Below are positions 58,824 through 64,000 of a stretch of DNA of 64,000 bases, piece by piece. The position numbers and the translations under genes are program-made. This DNA is from Bradyrhizobium diazoefficiens USDA 110 (GTDB lineage Bacteria > Pseudomonadota > Alphaproteobacteria > Rhizobiales > Xanthobacteraceae). The stretch spans positions 8,790,001-8,854,000 of the forward strand of contig NC_004463.1 of the NCBI RefSeq assembly GCF_000011365.1, written 5' to 3'. The notes beneath the pieces are model-generated. The model searched no databases. It saw only the letters and a list, made by a program, of their open reading frames with translations, and had not been told where the DNA came from. How positions within the stretch are numbered: position 1 is the stretch's first letter; the number at the start of each line of letters is the position of its first letter.

Positions 58824-59726
58824 TTAACCCTTCGTGCTGGCAGTCTTGTCGAGGGCCGCGCGCAGACCCTTGGCAAGCTTCACGGCGTCGTCGCTCGCCC
58901 AGAAATGCATGAAGAACAACCTCGGCTGCTCATCGAGCATGTGACTGTGCAGCGCGGTCACCTCGATGCCGTGCGCCCGCAGCGCCAAAATGACCGGGTT
59001 GACCTCGTCGCCGGTCAACACGAAGTCACCCGTGATGGCGGCCCTCCCGCCGCCGGTGGGCTGGAAATTGATGCCGATCGCCACACCCATAGGACCGACG
59101 GGAGTCAATGGCATGCCCTCTTGCGTGATCGGGTCCCGCCGCTTCACGTTGAACTGGTAGACGCCGCCGTTTGCCTGGCCTTTGACGCCGATGATCTGGT
59201 CGAGCTTCGCCGTGTCGAGATCGACGGCCGGCGGCGGGCTCGCCGGCGCCCCGACGGTCAACGGCGTCTTGCTCTCGGCCAACGCATCGTGGATCGCCGA
59301 GGACAGCTTGACGGGGTCGCCGTGGCCGGCGACGTGCATGTAGAACGTCGCCGGACTCGCCCGCAGCAGATGGTTGTGCACGGCGGTAATCTCGAGGCCG
59401 TTCGCGATCATCTTCGCCATCACTGGATTGATCTCGGTCTCGAGCAGAACAAGGTCGCCCATGACCATCGCGCCGCCGTGTCCGGGCTTAAACGCGACCC
59501 AGCCGCCCAGTGCCAGCGACGGCTTGATCGTCACGCCGTCCAAGCTCACCGATAGGTCGCTGCGCGGGAAGCCGTAGCGATGTACGTCGTCGGAGACCGC
59601 TGCCTTCCTGCCGAGGGTCTCGTCGACCTTTTGCCAATCGATAGCTTGCGCGCGTGCCATGTAGACGAAGGGCAGGTAGGCGAGAGCGATGCCGATCACG
59701 GCCAGGGGCCAGACTGTGCGTTTCAT
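58824..59726 (-). CDS. exported DUF1259 protein
   Basis: A 300-residue protein with signal peptide (MKRTVWPLAVIGIALAYLPF, VYMARAQA) and two tandem DUF1259 units: DETLGRKAAVSDDVHRYGFP, GDLVLLETEINPVMAKMIAN, LEITAVHNHLL in the first, and IIGVKGQANGGVYQFNVKRR, GDFVLTGDEVNPVILALRAH, IEVTALHSHMLDEQPRLFFM in the second. It is a lipoprotein-like family (LppY/LpqO) of unknown role. It follows the PepSY gene by 14 bp in the same operon. Confidence 0.9.
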   Translation of the reverse strand: MKRTVWPLAVIGIALAYLPFVYMARAQAIDWQKVDETLGRKAAVSDDVHRYGFPRSDLSVSLDGVTIKPSLALGGWVAFKPGHGGAMVMGDLVLLETEINPVMAKMIANGLEITAVHNHLLRASPATFYMHVAGHGDPVKLSSAIHDALAESKTPLTVGAPASPPPAVDLDTAKLDQIIGVKGQANGGVYQFNVKRRDPITQEGMPLTPVGPMGVAIGINFQPTGGGRAAITGDFVLTGDEVNPVILALRAHGIEVTALHSHMLDEQPRLFFMHFWASDDAVKLAKGLRAALDKTASTKG

Positions 59727-59740
59727 CGTGCTCCTCCACG

Positions 59741-59974
59741 TCAGTAACGTTCTTTGATCTGGCCGCTGCTGTCGATGATGAGCGTCACCGGCTTGCCGTC
59801 CTTCACTGCCTTGGCGGTGGTTCCTTCGGCCGTGGACTTGACGTCTTTCACCTGCGAGTAGCCGGCAGCCTGGATCTTGGCGACCAGCTCTTCTTGGGTC
59901 AGGGCGTGGGCGGGGGAGAGCCCTGCCGCAAGCGCAACGAAGAGCGCTGCCCGATGAATCGTCGATTTTCGCAT
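59741..59974 (-). CDS. secreted PepSY-domain protein
   Basis: A 77-residue exported protein: signal peptide RAALFVALAAGLSPAHA, then a single PepSY domain (LTQEELVAKIQAAGYSQVKD, VTLIIDSSGQIKERY). It resembles the C-terminal half of the 18188 protein. It is the first gene of an operon with the DUF1259 gene. PepSY proteins usually inhibit proteases or modulate envelope enzymes. Confidence 0.85.
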   Translation of the reverse strand: MRKSTIHRAALFVALAAGLSPAHALTQEELVAKIQAAGYSQVKDVKSTAEGTTAKAVKDGKPVTLIIDSSGQIKERY

Positions 59975-60023
59975 GTCTCATCTCCCGGTTGTCCCCGCCC
60001 CAGAAGTCGTCCTGCCTCCGGCC

Positions 60024-60252
60024 TCACCTGACCTTGTTGATCGGCCAGTTGTGAGCCTCCTTGGTCCCGTCGCGGCACCATCGGTAGAACGCGTCGTAGA
60101 GCAGGAAACCGACGTTCAACTGCTCGAGGTCGTCGTCGAACATTCGCACCTTCGAGGATCTCGGCAGCGACCTTGCCGCACCGCAGCCAGGCCGCGGCGC
60201 CTTCGCTGAGCTTCTTGCTCTTGTGGCAGACCACGACGACGGACTTGGCCCA
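60024..60252 (-). pseudogene. small hypothetical gene, frameshifted
   Basis: One frame gives KSVVVVCHKSKKLSEGAAAW, LRCGKVAAEILEGA and the next gives KVRMFDDDLEQLNVGFLLYD, AFYRWCRDGTKEAHNWPINK, VR. They overlap at about 60143 as if one base was lost or gained. A gene starting at the ATG 60143 and coding only the second part (39 residues) is the alternative. The region 60253-60583 shows no supported gene. Confidence 0.5.
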
Positions 60253-60583
60253 TTAGGCGGGACGCCCAATCCTAGACGTCGAGATGCGAGCGCCGCACGG
60301 TGCCAGGAATCAGGCGCGGGTCGGCCGAAAAGTCCTCGTCGATGCGCACATCGACCGCCGTGCCTATCAATCGACAGTTTGTCGGGTGAAATGGAGGTGT
60401 ACGATGCTGACATGCTGCGCCCTTGGTAGATCAGGACGCGATTCTTGGGCATGGCGCCTCTCGGGGAGATCGCACATCCCCGTAGCGCGAATAGAAGCCC
60501 GGATGGAGCGGCTGTCAACCTGGGTATGGCGAAGGATTCCAAGAAATCATCAGACGGACGTCACGGAGATTTCATCCTAGGAA

Positions 60584-60733
60584 CTAAGCCGACGCTTTGG
60601 CGCCACGTTGAGCTTCAATGGAACCGCCGACTATCTTCTTGATGATTTTCCGGAGATCGCTCGCATACTCTTCGATGATCTTGACGGCTTCCTCCAGACG
60701 CGAAGGCTTAGGCTCCGGAACTTCCCTGCCTCG
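60584..60733 (-). pseudogene. fragment of a small helical protein gene
   Basis: An open frame without a start codon codes EVPEPKPSRLEEAVKIIEEY, ASDLRKIIKKIVGGS and ends at TAG 60584. It matches the pattern of short rhizobial proteins with SRLEEA...EEYASDLR. An in-frame stop lies seven codons before the match. Low confidence. Confidence 0.4.
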
Positions 60734-60989
60734 TTATGGTCGGTCGGTATCTTTCAAAGCCCCCACGTTCGACGGGGGCGACAAGCGTTGTTGAGCCAGT
60801 CAAGGTTCCTCATTGGAATGGCTTCGAGTCCCGGTGGACCGGGGGCCTGGTATGAGGTTGGTAGCTCTATTGCTACGATCTTGAAACGTCCGAAGGAGTT
60901 CACGTAGACTGCCCCGGGCGGGATCAAGCAGACTCCCGGCGAGACTTCGGTCCAAGTTCTGCGCAGCACGCAACACGTGGAGCTTGCGC

Positions 60990-62024
60990 ATGGATACCGA
61001 ACGACAACCCTCTCCTCGACGTACAGTCGCCATCCTTTCGCGAGGAGACGCCGTCGCACGTCGAGATGCCACCTCGAAAAACAGCCGCTTCGTCGACGTC
61101 TTCGAAGCACTTGCCGCCGTCGGCGTCGAAGGGCGCCCCGCGATCTACGACGAAAGCTTCGCTGACGCCGTCCGCGAACAACTTCTCGCAGTGGACGGCG
61201 TGCTCGTCTGGGTCAACCCGGTTCAAGACGGCCGAAATCGCGCCGGTCTCGATGCGCTGCTGCGCGACGTCGCCGCGCAGGGCGTGTGGGTGAGCGCTCA
61301 TCCAGACGTCATTCTCAAGATGGGCACCAAGGAGGTTCTTTATCGCACCCGCTCGATGGGTTGGGGATCAGACACGGCGCTGTATCAAACCGTTGCGGCG
61401 ATGCGCGCCGAGCTGCCGATCCGGCTCGCTGCCGGTCCGCGCGTGATCAAACGCAACCGGGGCAACGGGGGCCAAGGCGTCTGGAAGGTCGAGAAGCTGC
61501 CGACATCCTCTATGATCAAGGTCCTGGACGCGACTAAGGACACGCCCGAGGAACTGACGCTGGATGACTTTCTCCGTCGCTGCGTGGAGTATTTCGAGAA
61601 CGGCAGCGTGACCGACCAGGCGTTCCAGCCTCGCCTGAACGAGGGCGTGGTCCGCTGCTACATGGCCGGCGATCGCTGCGCGGGCTTCGGCCACCACAAA
61701 GTCAAAGCTTTGGTCGACTCGCCGGCCGCGCGTTCCGAGGCTGGCCCACGGCTCTATTCGTCCAACGCGGACCCGCGCTTCCAGCGGCTGCGTCGGTTGA
61801 TGGAGGACGAGTGGACGCCCCAGCTAATCTCGTTGCTGGATATTGGGCGAGACGACCTGCCCATGATCTGGGACGCAGATTTTATGCTTGGCCCCGTCCA
61901 GGCTGATGGGAGCGACAGCTACGTGCTCGGTGAGATCAACGTTAGCTCGGTGCATCCTTACCCAAGCGAGGCGCCGGCGGAGATCGCGAGGCGAGTTGCC
62001 GACCGGTTGCGGCGCAAGCTTTGA
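60990..62024 (+). CDS. ATP-grasp-like (Cj0069 family) protein
   Basis: A 344-residue protein. The N-terminal half (TVAILSRGD, VEGRPAIYDESFADAVREQL) and the C-terminal half (RVIKRNRGNGGQGVWKVEKL, GVVRCYMAGDRCAGFGHHKV, LPMIWDADFMLG, YVLGEINVSSVHPYP) give the ATP-grasp layout with Gly-rich loop and terminal Asp, Glu and Asn metal ligands. It would ligate an acid to an amine or similar using ATP; the substrate is unknown. It is followed after 4 bp by fetA and fetB homologues. The start is the ATG at 60990. Confidence 0.75.
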   Translation: MDTERQPSPRRTVAILSRGDAVARRDATSKNSRFVDVFEALAAVGVEGRPAIYDESFADAVREQLLAVDGVLVWVNPVQDGRNRAGLDALLRDVAAQGVWVSAHPDVILKMGTKEVLYRTRSMGWGSDTALYQTVAAMRAELPIRLAAGPRVIKRNRGNGGQGVWKVEKLPTSSMIKVLDATKDTPEELTLDDFLRRCVEYFENGSVTDQAFQPRLNEGVVRCYMAGDRCAGFGHHKVKALVDSPAARSEAGPRLYSSNADPRFQRLRRLMEDEWTPQLISLLDIGRDDLPMIWDADFMLGPVQADGSDSYVLGEINVSSVHPYPSEAPAEIARRVADRLRRKL

Positions 62025-62028
62025 CGCC

Positions 62029-62625
62029 ATGCTGACGGTCAACGGGCTCAAGCGCCTGCACATCTCCGTGTCATTCGACTTGCAGGACGGCGAATGCGTC
62101 GCCCTGCAAGGGCCTTCCGGGGTCGGGAAGACCTTGTTGCTTCGCTCCATCGCGGATCTCGATCCCAACGAGGGAACGGTCAAGCTGGACGGAACGCTGA
62201 GGGAAGCGATGCCCGCCCCCGCCTGGCGAAAGCGAGTGACCTACCTCGCCGCCGAGCCCGGGTGGTGGTCCGACATCGTGCAGGAACACTTCGCGGTCTG
62301 GGACGATGCTCTACCTCTGGTCACACGCTTGGGGCTACCGGACAACTGCGGACCTTGGCCGATCCCAAGACTTTCGACCGGCGAGAGACAGCGATTGGGG
62401 CTTGTGCGGGCGCTCATGCTGCGATCGCGCGTGCTTCTGCTGGACGAGCCAACCTCGGCGCTCGACTCCGCATCCGCCACGGCCGTGGAATCCTTGATAG
62501 CCGAACGCATTGCGGATGGAACGAGCGTCGTTTGGAGCACCCACGACAACGCTCAAGCCCGCCGCATCGGGTCAAGGATTTTTGCGATGAGGCCCGACGG
62601 CGGCATCGAGGAAAGCCAGCCGTGA
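62029..62625 (+). CDS. fetA: ABC transporter ATP-binding protein, FetA/YbbL-like
   Basis: A 198-residue ATPase with Walker A LQGPSGVGKTLLLRSIA, Q-loop region VTYLAAEPGWW, signature RLSTGERQRLGLVRAL, Walker B VLLLDEPTSALD and switch His in WSTHDNAQARR. The small size and the LAAEP motif match FetA, which with FetB exports iron in enterobacteria. Its end overlaps fetB by 4 bp (GTGA). Confidence 0.85.
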   Translation: MLTVNGLKRLHISVSFDLQDGECVALQGPSGVGKTLLLRSIADLDPNEGTVKLDGTLREAMPAPAWRKRVTYLAAEPGWWSDIVQEHFAVWDDALPLVTRLGLPDNCGPWPIPRLSTGERQRLGLVRALMLRSRVLLLDEPTSALDSASATAVESLIAERIADGTSVVWSTHDNAQARRIGSRIFAMRPDGGIEESQP

Positions 62626-63428
62626 CCTACATCCAGCTTTCGTATGGCGATCTGGTCCTACCCGCGCTCCTTGTCGTCATGGACGGCGTCTTCTCGCTTG
62701 TTCTCCGCCTCAAGCTTGAGAAGCAACTGGCCATTGCGACCGTGCGCATGGTGGTCCAGCTCGTCCTCGTCGGATACGTGCTGACCTTCCTGTTTGCCGC
62801 AGTGTCGCCGCTCTGGACCGCTCTCGCCGCCCTGATCATGGTCCTCTTCGCCTCGCGGGAGATCGTCGCGCGGCAGAAGCGGCGCCTTCCGGGCGTTTGG
62901 AAGTACGGTCTGGGCGCCGGATGCACGCTGCTCGCCGCCGGTACCGTCACAATGTTCGCGCTCCTGACGGAGCTACGCCCCGATCCCTGGTATCATCCGC
63001 GCTATGCGCTGCCTTTGCTGGGCATGATGCTGGGCAACACCATGACCGGAATAAGCCTGGGCCTAGACGTGCTCACGAACAGCCTGGTGCGCGAACGAGC
63101 CGCGGTAGAAGCTTGTCTTGCGCTGGGCGGTACTCGACACCAAGCCCTGCTGCCTGTAGTACGGGACGCGTTGAGAAGCGGATTCATGCCGATCATGAAC
63201 AGCATGGCGGCGATCGGCGTTGTTTCTTTGCCAGGGATGATGACCGGTCAAATCCTCGCGGGCGTCGAACCAGTAGACGCCGTTAAATATCAGCTCTTAA
63301 TCATGTTCTTGATCGCCGGTGGAACAGGATTGGGAACCCTGGCTGCAGTGATGGGGGGCGCTCGCCTGCTCACCGATCACCGACATCGATTACGCCTCGA
63401 TCGAATTCCCGCTGAAAAGTCCGCTTAA
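62622..63428 (+). CDS. fetB: FetB/YbbM-like permease
   Basis: A 268-residue inner-membrane protein with seven or so helices (LPALLVVMDGVFSLVL, MVVQLVLVGYVLTFLFAAVS, LWTALAALIMVLFASREI, LLGMMLGNTMTGISLGLDVL) and the UPF0014 motif RLKLEKQLAIATVRM, RERAAVEACLALGGTRHQAL and NSMAAIGVVSLPGMMTGQIL. The GTG start at 62622 is coupled to fetA. Iron or another metal export under oxidative stress is the expected role; the coupling with an ATP-grasp enzyme is unusual. Confidence 0.88.
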   Translation: MTYIQLSYGDLVLPALLVVMDGVFSLVLRLKLEKQLAIATVRMVVQLVLVGYVLTFLFAAVSPLWTALAALIMVLFASREIVARQKRRLPGVWKYGLGAGCTLLAAGTVTMFALLTELRPDPWYHPRYALPLLGMMLGNTMTGISLGLDVLTNSLVRERAAVEACLALGGTRHQALLPVVRDALRSGFMPIMNSMAAIGVVSLPGMMTGQILAGVEPVDAVKYQLLIMFLIAGGTGLGTLAAVMGGARLLTDHRHRLRLDRIPAEKSA

Positions 63429-63450
63429 AAGCGCCGGTCATTCTCCCTGC

Positions 63451-64000
63451 CTATTGCGCTTCGCCGTAGGTGATTTGATCGAACAGCGTCACGCTATCGG
63501 CTTTAGTCCACAGTCCGATCCTGCCGGCACCGGCGAAGGTTGAATCCTCGACCTCGAACAGTTGTTTGCCATTGAAGGAGACGCGGAAGCGCGAGCCGCT
63601 GAAGTCGATACGCAGGCTGTGCCAGGTGTCGGCCGGAACCTTGACATTGGTTCCGTATCCTCCCTTGCGGCCGACGATGTCGAGCGGGCTTCGGACGCCG
63701 TGACGGTCTTGTAGGGAACGACGTTGTCCTCGAGGGCATTGGCCCGGGTCACGTAGTAGTTGTTCGCGTCCTTTGCCCGCCAGACGATACCGGCGGCGCG
63801 GTCCTGCGATCCCGCGACGGCCTTGAATTTGATCTCGACAAAGCCGTCCTTGATGCTGCTGTCGTTCTTCAGCAGCAGCGGGTACGTCGCCCGGCCGGAT
63901 TGCTTGAGCACCTTCGATCTAGACGGCGCCGTCTCGTCGCTTTCGACCGTCCATTTTGGGTCGCCCGATCCCGTGAGGGTCGAGGTCCAGCCCTCGGGGG
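63451..64000 (-). pseudogene. DUF1080 / concanavalin-like domain gene, frameshifted and cut by the window end
   Basis: The gene reads VEIKFKAVAGSQDRAAGIVW, RAKDANNYYVTRANALEDNV, VPYKTV, loses one base at about 63703, then continues SPLDIVGRKGGYGTNVKVPA, DTWHSLRIDFSGSRFRVSFN, GKQLFEVEDSTFAGAGRIGL, WTKADSVTLFDQITYGEAQ and TAG. It is a beta-sandwich of the 3-keto-disaccharide hydrolase type. The 5' end lies beyond base 64000. A single missing G explains the break, so a sequencing error is possible. Confidence 0.8.

Noticed and set aside
1-64000. CRISPR arrays, rRNA genes, intact insertion sequences
   Set aside because: No regularly spaced repeats, rRNA-like stretches or complete transposase genes were seen on reading both strands.

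Overview
The window is GC-rich DNA of an alphaproteobacterium, most probably a Hyphomicrobiales (Rhizobiales) member of the Bradyrhizobium/Nitrobacteraceae type. The basis is the gene content: Ku with stand-alone LigD-type ligases, DUF1236, DUF3606, DUF3618, DUF2171, PRC-barrel and YflT-like stress proteins, opgGH, many tiny Bradyrhizobium-style hypotheticals, and promoters matching the alphaproteobacterial general-stress sigma factor EcfG. No rRNA, CRISPR array or intact insertion sequence was seen.

Layout. Bases 1-859 hold the end of an EAL phosphodiesterase, probably core chromosome. At 968-1018 lies the 3' half of a tRNA-Arg(ACG) gene, a typical attachment-site remnant, followed by a tyrosine integrase module (1266-3948). 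This marks the left edge of an integrated island that appears to run through the rest of the window. Bases 3989-5934 are a graveyard: a ku gene with its middle deleted, a large serine recombinase whose halves lie on opposite strands, and a yedK/SRAP scrap between them. Bases 6177-20972 carry DNA-repair and stress genes: ku, a TrpF-like protein, a DnaQ-type exonuclease, a LigD-type ligase, two methyltransferases, GlsB, YidB, YflT-like and a PolX-PHP protein. Bases 21101-27750 carry a second ligase, a four-gene DUF3618/holin membrane operon and several gene remnants. Bases 27931-38829 carry an OprB porin, an Nramp transporter, an HWE histidine kinase, YihY, an isochorismatase, a DJ-1 protein and an HAD phosphatase. 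Bases 39057-53079 carry a UvrA paralogue, opgGH and many secreted small proteins. The last 11 kb carry a LuxR response regulator, a PRC-barrel protein, an AI-2E exporter, a TAXI protein, DUF1259 and an ATP-grasp/FetAB operon.

How it fits together. The region reads as a mobile general-stress and DNA-repair package. Seven perfect EcfG-type promoters (GGAAC-N16/17-CGTT) and six close relatives (GGAAC-N17-GTT) sit just upstream of genes on both strands, although no ecfG, phyR or nepR gene is present. The island genes would therefore be plugged into a host regulon. Ku and two stand-alone ligase domains give minimal non-homologous end joining; PolX, UvrA-like and DnaQ-like proteins add further repair. 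Periplasmic glucans, BrkB-like, holin-like, GlsB and PRC-barrel proteins would act at the envelope.

Decay. About eighteen genes are broken by frameshift, nonsense mutation or deletion. Several are second copies of genes that are intact elsewhere in the window (ku, yidB, polX), and a MOSC-domain gene is represented by three different wrecks. This suggests that two related islands were merged and one copy is eroding. Some single-base frameshifts could instead be sequencing errors.
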